From: CAVTWD01 sp963738325
GTDB lineage: Bacteria; Actinomycetota; Acidimicrobiia; Acidimicrobiales; Ilumatobacteraceae
Assembly: GCA_963738325.1 (NCBI GenBank)
Contig: CAVTWD010000017.1
Span: 186,001-250,000 of the forward strand
Direction: 5' to 3'
DNA: 64,000 nt
The notes under the pieces were generated by a model. That model made no database searches. It was given only the letters and a program-made list of their open reading frames with translations, and was not told where the DNA came from. Positions 27,875 through 37,896 of this stretch are shown piece after piece. Within the stretch, counting starts at the first letter, position 1. Each line of letters begins with the position of its first letter. A program made the translations under genes and the position numbers.

Positions 27875-28228
27875 ATGGCCATGTACGAGAAGGTGAAGTT
27901 GAGCCGGGAGCTGTTGGTGTTGCTCGAGCGTCACGTCCCGGCGGGCACGACGGTGACGACCCTCGCCGATGGGCGGCCGAACTGGATCGTCGGCACAACT
28001 GACGAGGGCGTGACGATCGAGACCGAGGCGTCGAAGGAGAAGGGTCGCGGTCCACGGCTGGTCGAGGCGTGGATGCTCCAGGCGGCGTGGGACCACCTCG
28101 TGCGCGAAGGCTCGCTGACGAACAGGTACCTGCTGTCCACGGCGGGTCTGAACGTCAAGCGATCGTCGCCGTCGGCCGGCTTGGAGGTCGCGACGCTCCG
28201 CGCCCGCCTGGAACAGGGCGATGGATGA
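27875..28228 (+). CDS. Protein of unknown function (117 aa)
   Basis: ATG 27875 follows GAAGGA. The protein begins MAMYEKVKLSRELLVLLERH and contains LADGRPNWIVGTTDEGVTIE and LVEAWMLQAAWDHLVREGSL. I do not recognise a family. It ends seven bases before the recD stop on the opposite strand. Confidence 0.6.
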   Translation: MAMYEKVKLSRELLVLLERHVPAGTTVTTLADGRPNWIVGTTDEGVTIETEASKEKGRGPRLVEAWMLQAAWDHLVREGSLTNRYLLSTAGLNVKRSSPSAGLEVATLRARLEQGDG

Positions 28229-28235
28229 TCGAGCT

Positions 28236-30092
28236 TCAGGCTCCCCAGATCCGCTCACGAAGACCGGTCGCTCGAGCGATGGGATGCTCGACCGCCGCTC
28301 GGACGCTTTCCTCCAAACCGATCACGGTGAGCTGTGTCTGCGCTCGGGTGACGGCCGTATAGAGCAGCTCGCGGGTGAGAATCGGCGAGGCGGGGTCGGG
28401 GAGGATGACGGCGACGGCGTCGAACTGGGAGCCCTGGCTCTTGTGCACTGTCATGGCATGCACGGTGTCCACGGCCGCCAGCCGTCTGGGGCTGACCTCG
28501 AGGAGTTCTTGACCACGTTCGAAGGCGGCCACCGCGCGGCCTTCTCCCGCATCGACGACGACGCCGGTGTCGCCGTTGTAGAGACGAAGCGCGTGGTCGT
28601 TCTGGGTGACGAGGAGCGGACAGCCAACGTACGACTGACCGCCATCGCCGTAGCCGTCGATCGCCGTCTCGAGCCACCGCTCGACATGCCCGGTCCAGGC
28701 CGCCACTCCGTACGGGCCCAGACGGTGGGCACAGAGGACCCGCATGGCTCGCAGGCCGGCGAGCGCGGCGCGGGCATCACCGGCACGGGCGGCGTCGACG
28801 ACCCGCCGGCCTGCCGCGATGACCGTATCCCGGACGGGCTCGAGCGCCGCTGGCACACGGCCGTCTCCCACGTCGGCCTCGATCCAACGCACGACGTCGC
28901 CCCCCGCACGGAGCACCCCAACTGCGTCCTGAGCGTCCCCTCGTTGGATTGCGGCCGCGAGGTCGGCGATCATGCCCCCGAAACGGTGCACCTTCCGGAG
29001 GACGACGATGCCGCGGCCGATCGTCGTCGCTGGCGGATCGGCGTCTCCGGCGGGTCCGACGATGTCGCCCAGCACCGCGCCGGCCTCGACGGAGGCGAGC
29101 TGGTCGGGATCCCCTACGAAGACCAGCCTCGCGTCCGACCGCACCGCCTCGACCAGCTTGACCATGAGTGACAGCGACACCATCGACGTCTCGTCCACCA
29201 CGACCAGGTCGTGCGGAAGCGGGTTGCTGCGGTCGTGTCGGAATCGCGTACGGCCGCCGGGGCGCCAACCGAGCAGCCGGTGCAGGGTGGACGCCGACAA
29301 TCCGAGGAGCCAATGACGGGTCTCGCCGCTGACCGGCATCGTCGCCGCCTCAGCGTGCACCGCCTCCTGCAGGCGAGCCGCAGCCTTTCCCGTTGGGGCC
29401 GTGAGGGCGACACGGGGTGGCGACCTGCCCTCAGCCGCCGCGTGCTCGCAGAGAAGGGCGAGGATGCGGGCGACCGTCGTCGTCTTCCCGGTCCCCGGAC
29501 CACCGGCGACCACTGCGAAGCGGCAGTTCACCACCGCCGCCGAGGCCTGGCGTTGGAGGTCAGGGGCGCTGCCGGGAAAGAGCCGCTCGAGCCCGGACGC
29601 GAGCAACTCAGCGTCGACCCCTGGGACCGGCGACCGGCTGCGGTCGAGCAGGTCGGCCGCGATGCGCCGCTCTTCCCGCCAATAGCGGTCCAGGTACAAC
29701 CGCGCGCCGTCGAGCCGTAACGGCCGGTCGTTCGGGCCGCCGTCGCCGACCGCTACCAACGGACTGGTGGAGAGCTGTGCGATCCAATCCGTGACATCGG
29801 GCCAAGGAAGCGCCTGCAGGTCCCCCGCCTCGTCGAGCTCGCTCGTCGCGGTTTGCCGGATCGTCTCGAGGTCGCTGCACACGTGGGCCATCCGCGGGGC
29901 CCGCACCGCCAGCGCGGCTCCGAGGAGGACGACCTGGTCGGCTTCGCCGGCCAGGGCTCCGAGCCGTTGCGCCACGTGGACGTCGGCGGCGGACAGGACA
30001 CCCGCCTCGTTGAACGAGCGCAGAAGGCCCGTGGTGCGTCGGGCCAACCGCACGTCTGCCCTATCGGCCATCACGACGTCGAGCACCGTCAT
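28236..30092 (-). CDS. recD: Exodeoxyribonuclease V subunit RecD
   Basis: RecD is the 5'-3' helicase subunit of RecBCD. The 618-aa protein has the N-terminal RecD domain, Walker A VVAGGPGTGKTTTVARILAL, APTGKAAARLQEAV, Walker B VVVDETSMVSLSLMVKLVEA, and the C-terminal UvrD-like HAMTVHKSQGSQFDAVAVIL. ATG 30092 overlaps the recB stop by ATGA. The frame continues upstream to 30158 but the overlap decides the start. Intact; last gene of recC-recB-recD. Confidence 0.9.
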   Translation of the reverse strand: MTVLDVVMADRADVRLARRTTGLLRSFNEAGVLSAADVHVAQRLGALAGEADQVVLLGAALAVRAPRMAHVCSDLETIRQTATSELDEAGDLQALPWPDVTDWIAQLSTSPLVAVGDGGPNDRPLRLDGARLYLDRYWREERRIAADLLDRSRSPVPGVDAELLASGLERLFPGSAPDLQRQASAAVVNCRFAVVAGGPGTGKTTTVARILALLCEHAAAEGRSPPRVALTAPTGKAAARLQEAVHAEAATMPVSGETRHWLLGLSASTLHRLLGWRPGGRTRFRHDRSNPLPHDLVVVDETSMVSLSLMVKLVEAVRSDARLVFVGDPDQLASVEAGAVLGDIVGPAGDADPPATTIGRGIVVLRKVHRFGGMIADLAAAIQRGDAQDAVGVLRAGGDVVRWIEADVGDGRVPAALEPVRDTVIAAGRRVVDAARAGDARAALAGLRAMRVLCAHRLGPYGVAAWTGHVERWLETAIDGYGDGGQSYVGCPLLVTQNDHALRLYNGDTGVVVDAGEGRAVAAFERGQELLEVSPRRLAAVDTVHAMTVHKSQGSQFDAVAVILPDPASPILTRELLYTAVTRAQTQLTVIGLEESVRAAVEHPIARATGLRERIWGA

Positions 30093-33000
30093 GCTGCCGC
30101 CGGCCCGCGATCGAACAGGTCGTTCAAGGCCACGATGAGTGCAGCCGGTGGCCGCCATACGAACACGCCGCAGCGTTCGCGGGCGACCAGCGGCACGTCG
30201 GCGCCGGTCATCCCCCTGAGGAAGAGATAGAGCACACCGGCCAGGTTCCGCTCGGGGTCATAGCCCGGCAGCCGCCAACGCAGGTAGCGGTGGAGCGCGA
30301 GGGTGTAGAGCAGCGCCTGGAGCGGGTAGTGGGCCCGCTGCATCGCCACCGCGAGCGCCGATGGCCGGTAGTGCCATGCGCTCAGTGCCTCGCCATCGTC
30401 GCCGAGCCAGTTCGTCTTGTAGTCGACCACGACGAAGCGTGGCGTGCCGTCGGCCGCTCGGAGGCGCAGCACCGCGTCGAGGCTCCCGGTGAGGTAGCCG
30501 CGCACGTGCTGTCCGAGGACTGGGTCACGCAGCCGCGAGCCGTAGCCGGAGAGCACGTCGTCGGGCGCGAGCTGCTCGTCGAGCAGCCGGGCGACCGCAC
30601 CAAGCGTCAGCTCTGACGTCGGCGCATCCCCTCCGACCAGCGGCAGCTCGAAGGCGAGCTCGTCGAGCCGGTCGGCGGTACCGATGTCACGCAGTCGCAG
30701 GTCGTCCACCACCGGCCCGAGCGGCGTTTCGATCGCCGCCTGTAGGCCAGCGACGACGGCCTCGGTAGGCCCGATGTCGACTGCCCAGCCGCGCTGTTCG
30801 TCGAGCTGGGTCGACAGTTGACCGGCGAGGTCGGCCGCCGAGAAGTCGACGCGCTCCAAGACCGAGTGCACGAGCGAGCCGATCCGGGCACCCGCAGGCA
30901 TCGCCGCCAAGGGCAAGGAGACCGCCCGCAGCCTCTTTTCGTCGGGCTCGACCGAGTCGTCCGCAGGCGGGCCCGGTCCGCCCGGCGGCTCCTCGTCGGT
31001 GATGCCCGCGTCCTCCGGCTCGGTCGTCGCGTGCTCGTCGTGGACGCGTGCAGTGAGGCCCGTATAGGACGTCCGGCGCCATCGGTCGTCGAGTGTGCGA
31101 TGGAATGGGCGTACGTGCAGTTCGGCCCGGCCGGCGACGACATCGACCCACCGCCGGCCGTCGCCGCCCGTGGTGCGCTCGATGCTGATGGAACCCGGTG
31201 CGTCGGCCGCGACGGCGGTCAAGCGGGCGATGACGTCGTCCTCACTCGGTGCGGTCGCCAGCTCGATGACCGCGGGCTCGCCCTCGCCCGGTGGGAACAG
31301 CAAGCGGGCGAGCGCGGACTGCCGGCTGTCCCATGAGCTGGCCCACCACACGACCGCCTGGTGGCGGGCGCGGGTGAGCGCCACGTAGGCGAGGCGGAGC
31401 TCTTCGCCTCTCTCCTCCGCGAGGTACTGCCGCCAACCGTCGCCGAAGCCGGGACGTTCGCCTCCGACGTCGATGGTGCGTCGGTCGCCGGCCCTTGCAT
31501 CGTGGAACACCGGGGGCTCCCCCTTCGGTATCCAGCCGGCATCCCAGAGGAACGGGCAGTAGACGATCGGGAACTCGAGGCCCTTGCTCGCGTAGATCGT
31601 GAGGACCTGCACCGCCTCGGAGTCGGACTCGAGCCGACGGCTGCGGTCCTCGTTGCTCGTGTCCTCCCTCGCCTCGGCGATCCTCCGCCCCAACCAAGCC
31701 GTCAGGGCGGTGGCTCCGATCTGGTCCGACGTCGCCTCGACATGGAGGAGCTGGCCGATGTGGCGTAGATCGGTGAGCTCCCGTTCGCCTTCGGCGCGGC
31801 TGAGCATCCGCCTCGGCAGGCCCTCGGCGTGGGTGATCGTCTCGAGCAGCGAGGCGACGCCGCGGCCGCGGAGCACGCCCGCCCAGTCGTGTATGTGCTC
31901 GTAGACCTGCTCCCACGCCGCGTCGTCGGCGGTGGCCACCTCCTCGGCCGTCCATCCGAGGAACACCGTGAGCGCCGCCGCCCGCACGCGGGTGGGTGAC
32001 GCCGGCCGTTCGAGCGCCTGGAGAAGGGCCAGCCACTCACGGGCGATCGGCGTACCGAACACGCTCCCCGCGCCGTTGATCACCGCCGGGACACCGACAG
32101 CGTCGAGCGCCTCGCGGACCATCGCGGCGTCGCGATGCGTGGCGACCAGCACCGCCAGATGGCCCGGCCGCACCTGTTCGGCACCGACCTCGGAACCGCC
32201 TCGGTGGCGGGTGACCGTCTCGGCGCTCGAAGACAGGAGCCCAACCACGTCGGCGGCGAGGTCCGCGGCGATGTGCTTGCGCCCGGACGCCTCGTTCATC
32301 CATCCCTTCGGCGTGAGGCGGACGAGGCCCTCGTCCCGGTCGACGATCCGCACCCGCAACGGCGCTGGGTTCGGGGCGCCGCAGAGTCGCGGCGCCTGGT
32401 GGGCGTCGGCGGCGCGCACGGTGCGGTACTCGATGCCTTCGTGGCCCAGCTTCGTACCACCGAGCAGCGCGTCGTAGGCGTCGATCAGCGGCTGGTCGCT
32501 GCGCCAGTTCACCGCGAGCGTCGCTCGCGTCTCTGCCGCTTCCGCGGCTGCGAGGTATGCGTAGACGTCGGCCCCGCGGAAGCCGTAGATGGCCTGCTTC
32601 GGATCGCCGATGAGCACGAGCGTCGAGCCACCGCCGCCAAAGGCCCGCCGCATGATCTCCCACTGGATCGAGTCAGTGTCCTGGAACTCGTCCACCATCG
32701 CCACCCGGTAGCGCTCGCCCAGACGAGCGCACGCCGCGGGCCCTCGGGCCGGATCGGACAGCGTCGCCGCCAGCCGGGTGAGCAGGTCGTCGTACGTGAG
32801 GACCTTCCGGCGCCGCTTGCGGACATCCACGTCCCGGCGCACCGCTTCGGCCAGACGCCAGCGCATCGCCGGATCAGTGCCCGGATCGGCATCTGCCGGT
32901 ACGAGCACCGCGCCCGGGTTGGCGACCGCGATCCTCCCGATGCGTTGCGCTTCGGCTCGGTCGAACGGCGGGTCTCGGCGTCGCCAGAACTTGCGGACGT

Positions 33001-33493
33001 AGAGGTCGTCGACCACCTCGTCGATGAGGTCGGTCGGATCCTCAATGAACGTGATGTCGGCCTCGACGTCGCCGCCCACGCCGAGCCCACTGAGCATGTG
33101 CTGGCAGAAGCCGTGCGTGGTCGCGATGGTCGCCGCGTCGAAGTCGGCGAGCGCGGCCGCGAGGCGTCGGCGGCGCAGCGCGACCTCGTCGTCTCGAGCA
33201 GAGGCGAGGAGGACCAGGACGTCATCCTCCTCCGGCGGACGTATGCCTTCGGCCGCTCGCGCCAACCCTCGCTCGGCCGTGACGAGACGCTCGCGGACCC
33301 GCTCCCGCAGCTCACCCGTGGCCATCCGGGTGAAGGTGACCAGCAGCAATTGCTCGAGAGGCGTGCCCTCGGCGACGTAGCGGGCCGCGAGCGCGGCGAT
33401 GGTGAACGTCTTGCCCGTGCCGGCGCTGGCTTCGAGCACGGTGACGCCGACCGGCAGTGGTCCGCAGACGTCGAACGCGGCCGGAGCACTCAC
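30089..33493 (-). CDS. recB: Exodeoxyribonuclease V subunit RecB
   Basis: RecB supplies the 3'-5' helicase and the nuclease of RecBCD. From GTG 33493 the 1134-aa protein shows Walker A LEASAGTGKTFTIAALAARY, YDDLLTRLAATLSDP, Walker B VAMVDEFQDTDSIQWEIMRR, LIGDPKQAIYGFRGADVYAY, VLTIYASKGLEFPIVYCPFL, and the C-terminal nuclease core FVVVDYKTNWLG. The open frame extends to 33712 but has no RecB features there. The gene sits 118 bp after recC and overlaps recD. Confidence 0.9.
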   Translation of the reverse strand: MSAPAAFDVCGPLPVGVTVLEASAGTGKTFTIAALAARYVAEGTPLEQLLLVTFTRMATGELRERVRERLVTAERGLARAAEGIRPPEEDDVLVLLASARDDEVALRRRRLAAALADFDAATIATTHGFCQHMLSGLGVGGDVEADITFIEDPTDLIDEVVDDLYVRKFWRRRDPPFDRAEAQRIGRIAVANPGAVLVPADADPGTDPAMRWRLAEAVRRDVDVRKRRRKVLTYDDLLTRLAATLSDPARGPAACARLGERYRVAMVDEFQDTDSIQWEIMRRAFGGGGSTLVLIGDPKQAIYGFRGADVYAYLAAAEAAETRATLAVNWRSDQPLIDAYDALLGGTKLGHEGIEYRTVRAADAHQAPRLCGAPNPAPLRVRIVDRDEGLVRLTPKGWMNEASGRKHIAADLAADVVGLLSSSAETVTRHRGGSEVGAEQVRPGHLAVLVATHRDAAMVREALDAVGVPAVINGAGSVFGTPIAREWLALLQALERPASPTRVRAAALTVFLGWTAEEVATADDAAWEQVYEHIHDWAGVLRGRGVASLLETITHAEGLPRRMLSRAEGERELTDLRHIGQLLHVEATSDQIGATALTAWLGRRIAEAREDTSNEDRSRRLESDSEAVQVLTIYASKGLEFPIVYCPFLWDAGWIPKGEPPVFHDARAGDRRTIDVGGERPGFGDGWRQYLAEERGEELRLAYVALTRARHQAVVWWASSWDSRQSALARLLFPPGEGEPAVIELATAPSEDDVIARLTAVAADAPGSISIERTTGGDGRRWVDVVAGRAELHVRPFHRTLDDRWRRTSYTGLTARVHDEHATTEPEDAGITDEEPPGGPGPPADDSVEPDEKRLRAVSLPLAAMPAGARIGSLVHSVLERVDFSAADLAGQLSTQLDEQRGWAVDIGPTEAVVAGLQAAIETPLGPVVDDLRLRDIGTADRLDELAFELPLVGGDAPTSELTLGAVARLLDEQLAPDDVLSGYGSRLRDPVLGQHVRGYLTGSLDAVLRLRAADGTPRFVVVDYKTNWLGDDGEALSAWHYRPSALAVAMQRAHYPLQALLYTLALHRYLRWRLPGYDPERNLAGVLYLFLRGMTGADVPLVARERCGVFVWRPPAALIVALNDLFDRGPAAA

Positions 33494-33611
33494 TGGTGCA
33501 CGATCCAGGCGTGCACACGGGTTCGGCGCTCGCGCGATCGCGGGGCAGCAGTGAGCCGTTCGCCGCTCCGCGGCGAACAACGCACGGTGACATGGAGTTC
33601 GCTTCGCTCGC

Positions 33612-36600
33612 TCACAGGTTGGACCTCTGCTCGACCGCGAGCAATCCGCCCCACAGCCGCCGCGCGAGCCGGCCGAAGCGGCTCGGCTCGTCGGTCGGCC
33701 AGTCGGGGCCATCCTCGTCGGCGGTTGGCCCGGCCACCATCAGCTCGTCGAACGTCGCAATGCGCCCGAGCACGAGCTGGTGCTCGAGCTCCCGGTCCTC
33801 GCGGTCGAACCCCCCCGTCGTCTCCCACTCGGTGCGGGCCTTGCTCGCCCGGCTCGTGGGTTTCGCGGACACGTACGCGGCGGACGTCTTGCAGTACAGC
33901 GGCAGCGGTTCACGCATGCCGCTGGCGTGGAGGTCGACCAACACGCGCAGGTGCTCGAGCGCGATCCGTCGTCGCGACTCCGCATCGGCGCCCAACGCAG
34001 GGAGATAGGCCACACCGCACCCGTCACCCTTTCCGCGTCCCACCGTGACGGAGGAGAACGGCCGCTCCGGGGACGCGGCGGTGACCGCCAGGAGCCGCAC
34101 CCACGCCGCCAGGCGCTGCTTCGGCCCGACCCGGGAGAAGGTCGCCGTACGCAGCACGTCGCCGACCACCCCTGGGACGGTGCCGACGACCGCCCGGCCG
34201 TCGCTGAGGTCGACGTCGACCTCGACCGAGGTCGCTTCGGCGGTCTCGTCGATGGCGGTAGCAACCGCGCCCAGGATGTCATCGACGGTCGGGAGCACTT
34301 CATCGAGGACGGGGGCGGCGAGCTCTCCGGGAGGCAGGACGCCGCGCACGGTCTCGGCGGCGAGGCAGGCGGCGAGATCGATCCCGGCCAGTCGCTCGTC
34401 CAGGAGCCGCTGCCCGACGGTCCATCGCTGGAGTGCGTCGAGGTCGAGCGGCAGCCCGTCTTCCGGCTCCTCCTCGACGTCGCTGACGGAGATGCCGAGC
34501 CGTTGGCGCAGGAACGCCTTCAGGGGGTGCTGCACGAACCAGACGAGGTCGTCGAGCTCGACGACCTCGGCGTCCACCGCCGGCAGCGGACCGCTGAGGA
34601 ACGCCGTGTCGGTCGAGCGGTTCCCGACTGAAGCCTTCGCTCCGCCGAGCGCGGCCGCGTCGAAGCTCCACGGCCGTCGAGGGACGAGGGCGCCGGTCAC
34701 GAAGTTGCGGACGTCGAACGTCTGCAGCGGATGATGGGTGACGATCTGCTCCCGGGCTCGCGGAGGCGAGCCGTCGTCGGGGAGGTCGGCGGCCATCCGG
34801 GCGGTGCGATCGACGACGTCGAGCAGCTCGCCGAGGGGTACCGCCGGCGGCCGCACGGCATTGGTACGTTCGTCGCGGCCGGTGTAGGTGATCAAGAGGT
34901 GGTCGGTGGCGGCGAGCAGGGCGTCGAGCAGCAGCTGCCGGTCCTCGCTGCGGGGGTCCCGGTCCCCCACGCACGGTGCGCGCTCGATGATGTCGTCGCC
35001 GTCCGGCGCTGTCCGCCGGGGAAACATCCCGTCGTCGAGGCCGAGGAGACAGACGACGCGGTGCGGCACCGAGCGCATCGGCACGAGCGTGCACATCGTG
35101 AGATGACCCGTGCGAAAGTTGGCTCGGGTCGGCCGGCCACGCAGCCGGTCGGCGAGCACCGCGCGGATCTCGGCAAGCGCGAGCGACATGGCCGTGTCGG
35201 TCGCTTCCCGACCCGCCTCGACGACGATCTCGCGCAGGATCCGTTCGAGCTCGCGCCGCTGCCAGTCCCCGCGCTCCGATGTCGCGGTCAGCGCATCGGC
35301 TGCGGACGCGATCGTCGCCGCCCACGCCTCGAGCGGCCGCGGCTGTGACAGCGCGGTGACCGCGGCCTCGAGACGGTCGAGGAACTCGGCGAGCCGCCCG
35401 GCAAGGTCGATGTCACCGCTGCCGACGTCGTCCAACGGCAGCACGCCGCCGACGAGCCGCAGCTCGTCCTCGGCCATCGTCACGCCGAGCAGGATCCGAT
35501 CGAGGCCTGCCCGCCACGTGTTGGACCCGATCTGGTCGAGTTGGTAGGGGGCGCGGTGTGCAGCGTCCAAGCCCCAGCGGATCCCCGTCGCCGCAACCCA
35601 TTCCTCGACGCGGGCGAGGTCGTCGTCGTCGAGGTGGAAGCGCCGGCGGACCGGCTCGCAGCTTGCGAAGTCGATCACCTGCGATGCGGTCACCCGCGTG
35701 TCCGCCAAGTCCAGGAGCTCCGACACAGCCGAGAGGACAGGGTTCGTCTGGCGGAGAGACCGGTCGGCGAGGCGGAACCGGAGGTCCGGCATCGGGTCCG
35801 GGGTCGCCTTGGCGTCGGTCCCAGACAGGTCGAGCTCGCCGGCACCGAACGTGGCTTGGAGGAGCGGGGCGAACGCCTCGATGTCCGGACACATCACGAT
35901 CACGTCGCGTGGCTCGAGCGTCGGGTCGTCGGAAAGCAGGTGCAGGATCGCGTCGCGCATCACTTCGACCTGCCGGGCCCGTCCATGGCAGGCATGCACC
36001 TGCAGGCTGCGGTCCGTGGGGTCGAGGACCGCACGGCTGTCCGGCTGGCCGGGCAGAGGCGAACCTGGTGCCAGACGGTCGGCGCGAATGTCGGCCTGGA
36101 TGCGACCCAGGAGCGTGTCGGACTGCTCGACGACCGGCCACCGGATGTCCGCTCGCGCGGCGCCGTCGCTGGTGGCCGCAAGCACGAGCTGCGCTTCGCG
36201 CGCGTCCCGACCCCAGGTGGCGAGGAGCGGGTTGCGCGAGATGGCCGCGGTCGGATCGTCGTGACGTCGGGGTAGGCGCCGCTGGGCGCCGGATTGCTCC
36301 CGCGCGATCTGGTCCCACAGCACCGGCGACGGATGGAGGAGGAACACGTGGACGTCGCGCTCCGAGGCGAGGGCGTCGAGCACCTCCACGTAGCTGACCG
36401 GGAGGCGGGTGAGACCGAACAACGAGATCCGTCGGGGGAGATCGACGGTGGCTGGTTCGGCGCGGAGCCGGGCGCAAGCTGCGCCGAGGCGCTCCGCCGG
36501 CCCGGGCGTGCCGAGACGCTCACGCAGGCACCGCCACAGCGCGGCCTGCCAGGCGACGTCAGCCGGAAGTGCCTGGCCGAGGCCGTCGGTGTCATCGCCC

Positions 36601-37091
36601 TCCGCCCACGCCTCGACCATCGCCGGGCGATGGACGGCGTAGCGGTCGAACAGATCGGCGACGTGGCGGACGGCACCGAAGCGGCGGGCGCGGCGCGTCT
36701 CGTCGTGATCGGGTCCCGCTCCCCCGAGATGGGCGGCGAGCATCGCCAGCCAGGCGTCGTCGAGGTGTTCGTCGACGACCGCCATCAGGGGCCACACGGA
36801 CCGCTCCGGAAGCCACGGATCCTCGTCCGGCTCGATCCCGGTTGCGCAGGCGAGCGCACGTCCGACCAGACGGCCGGGGAATGGGAAGCCGACGTTGGCG
36901 CACACACCGTCCTGACGGTCCGGCGAGGCTCCGAGAACCGTCGACAGCCGCTGGCTCAGCCAACGCTCGATGCCCCGCGTGTGTACGGCGACGACCTCAG
37001 GCGTGAACGGATCGTCGAGCGGGTCGATGACCACGGACGCGAGCGCCTCGACGAGCCCGTCCGCGCGCTCGGCTCGGTGGATCGTCAACAT
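33612..37091 (-). CDS. recC: Exodeoxyribonuclease V subunit RecC
   Basis: RecC recognises Chi and holds the split DNA strands. ATG 37091 follows GGGAGGG at good spacing and gives 1159 aa starting MLTIHRAERADGLVEALASV. Typical blocks are HTRGIERWLSQRLSTVLGAS, CANVGFPFPGRLVGRALACA, RISLFGLTRLPVSYVEVLDA, MRSVPHRVVCLLGLDDGMFP and VVELDDLVWFVQHPLKAFLR. The full open frame reaches 37370 without RecC-like sequence. The operon presumably starts in the 230 bp to the right. Confidence 0.9.
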   Translation of the reverse strand: MLTIHRAERADGLVEALASVVIDPLDDPFTPEVVAVHTRGIERWLSQRLSTVLGASPDRQDGVCANVGFPFPGRLVGRALACATGIEPDEDPWLPERSVWPLMAVVDEHLDDAWLAMLAAHLGGAGPDHDETRRARRFGAVRHVADLFDRYAVHRPAMVEAWAEGDDTDGLGQALPADVAWQAALWRCLRERLGTPGPAERLGAACARLRAEPATVDLPRRISLFGLTRLPVSYVEVLDALASERDVHVFLLHPSPVLWDQIAREQSGAQRRLPRRHDDPTAAISRNPLLATWGRDAREAQLVLAATSDGAARADIRWPVVEQSDTLLGRIQADIRADRLAPGSPLPGQPDSRAVLDPTDRSLQVHACHGRARQVEVMRDAILHLLSDDPTLEPRDVIVMCPDIEAFAPLLQATFGAGELDLSGTDAKATPDPMPDLRFRLADRSLRQTNPVLSAVSELLDLADTRVTASQVIDFASCEPVRRRFHLDDDDLARVEEWVAATGIRWGLDAAHRAPYQLDQIGSNTWRAGLDRILLGVTMAEDELRLVGGVLPLDDVGSGDIDLAGRLAEFLDRLEAAVTALSQPRPLEAWAATIASAADALTATSERGDWQRRELERILREIVVEAGREATDTAMSLALAEIRAVLADRLRGRPTRANFRTGHLTMCTLVPMRSVPHRVVCLLGLDDGMFPRRTAPDGDDIIERAPCVGDRDPRSEDRQLLLDALLAATDHLLITYTGRDERTNAVRPPAVPLGELLDVVDRTARMAADLPDDGSPPRAREQIVTHHPLQTFDVRNFVTGALVPRRPWSFDAAALGGAKASVGNRSTDTAFLSGPLPAVDAEVVELDDLVWFVQHPLKAFLRQRLGISVSDVEEEPEDGLPLDLDALQRWTVGQRLLDERLAGIDLAACLAAETVRGVLPPGELAAPVLDEVLPTVDDILGAVATAIDETAEATSVEVDVDLSDGRAVVGTVPGVVGDVLRTATFSRVGPKQRLAAWVRLLAVTAASPERPFSSVTVGRGKGDGCGVAYLPALGADAESRRRIALEHLRVLVDLHASGMREPLPLYCKTSAAYVSAKPTSRASKARTEWETTGGFDREDRELEHQLVLGRIATFDELMVAGPTADEDGPDWPTDEPSRFGRLARRLWGGLLAVEQRSNL

Positions 37092-37321
37092 CGCTCGTCC
37101 CTCCCGCGGGTCGCCGCGGACGAGGTCGGTTCGGGCGACTCCAGCAGCGACGACCGTAGCGAGGTTGAAGCTCGGTGGGCACGCTCGGCAGCCTCGCCCG
37201 TTCGACATCGTGGGCGATGGCTCGCGACCAGGGCACACGAGGAGCTCCGGGGCCGTCGCTTCGCGTTCGGACCTGACGTTCCACGGATATCGTCTGACGA
37301 CTGGGGCGCAGTCGGTCGTGG

Positions 37322-37738
37322 TCAGACGTGCAGATCGATGAGGATCGGGCAATGGTCGCTCGGCCCCCACTCGTCGACCTCGTTGAGCGCACGGACCTCA
37401 ACGTCGTGAGCGAGAGGCCGACACGAACACGAAGTCGAGCTGGCGGGTCGCGGTCGCCGGGTTCTGCTGGCTGTGATGAAACGTCGGGACGCACAAGCTG
37501 TCCGGAGGCAGCTCGCCGGGCCACGGCTCGGCCTGTCGCCCATTCGGGAAGCTCGGTCCCACGTAGTCCGGTCCGAGCGCCTCGGCCCGATCGAAGACCG
37601 TTGCATAACGTGCCTTCCAGAAGGCGTTGCCGTGCTCTCCGTAGCCCCGAAGGATGTTCCAGTCGCGGCGGGTTCCCGACACGGGGCGTAGCGGAACATG
37701 GAGCGGATGGCGCCGAGGCGGGCGTAGCGGGTCCGCAC
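37322..37738 (-). pseudogene. C-terminal fragment of an endonuclease/exonuclease/phosphatase-fold protein
   Basis: Pieces in two frames, RRDWNILRGYGEHGNAFWKA, TFHHSQQNPATATRQLDFVF and NEVDEWGPSDHCPILIDLHV, spell the end of an EEP-family hydrolase with the SDH metal site. Frame changes occur near 37410 and 37670. The N-terminal half is missing; to its right the DNA changes to an excisionase-like remnant. It is not functional as given. Confidence 0.55.
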
Positions 37739-37771
37739 GGTGTCCGGTAGCCACCCGACACGCCGCCGGGC

Positions 37772-37830
37772 CGCTACATCGCCGCCGTGGCCGAGCGGCT
37801 GACCGTGAGCGAGCGGTTCATCAGGTTCGG
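37772..37830 (+). pseudogene. Excisionase-like helix-turn-helix remnant
   Basis: The + strand reads IAAVAERLTVSERFIRFG, close to AGVAERLSVTERFVRR in the excisionase-like protein at 58118. Only the first helices remain. It may mark a former mobile-element boundary left of the polymerase IV gene. Confidence 0.4.
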
Positions 37831-37896
37831 GGCAGCGAATCGGCGAGGATCGGCCAGGGTTGCGGGAACCGCGTTCAGCCGGTAGCCCGTTGCCGC

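Noticed and set aside
30818..37409. Several long + strand frames through recB and recC
   Set aside because: Both Rec proteins are intact with helicase/nuclease motifs; the + frames show no conserved sequence.
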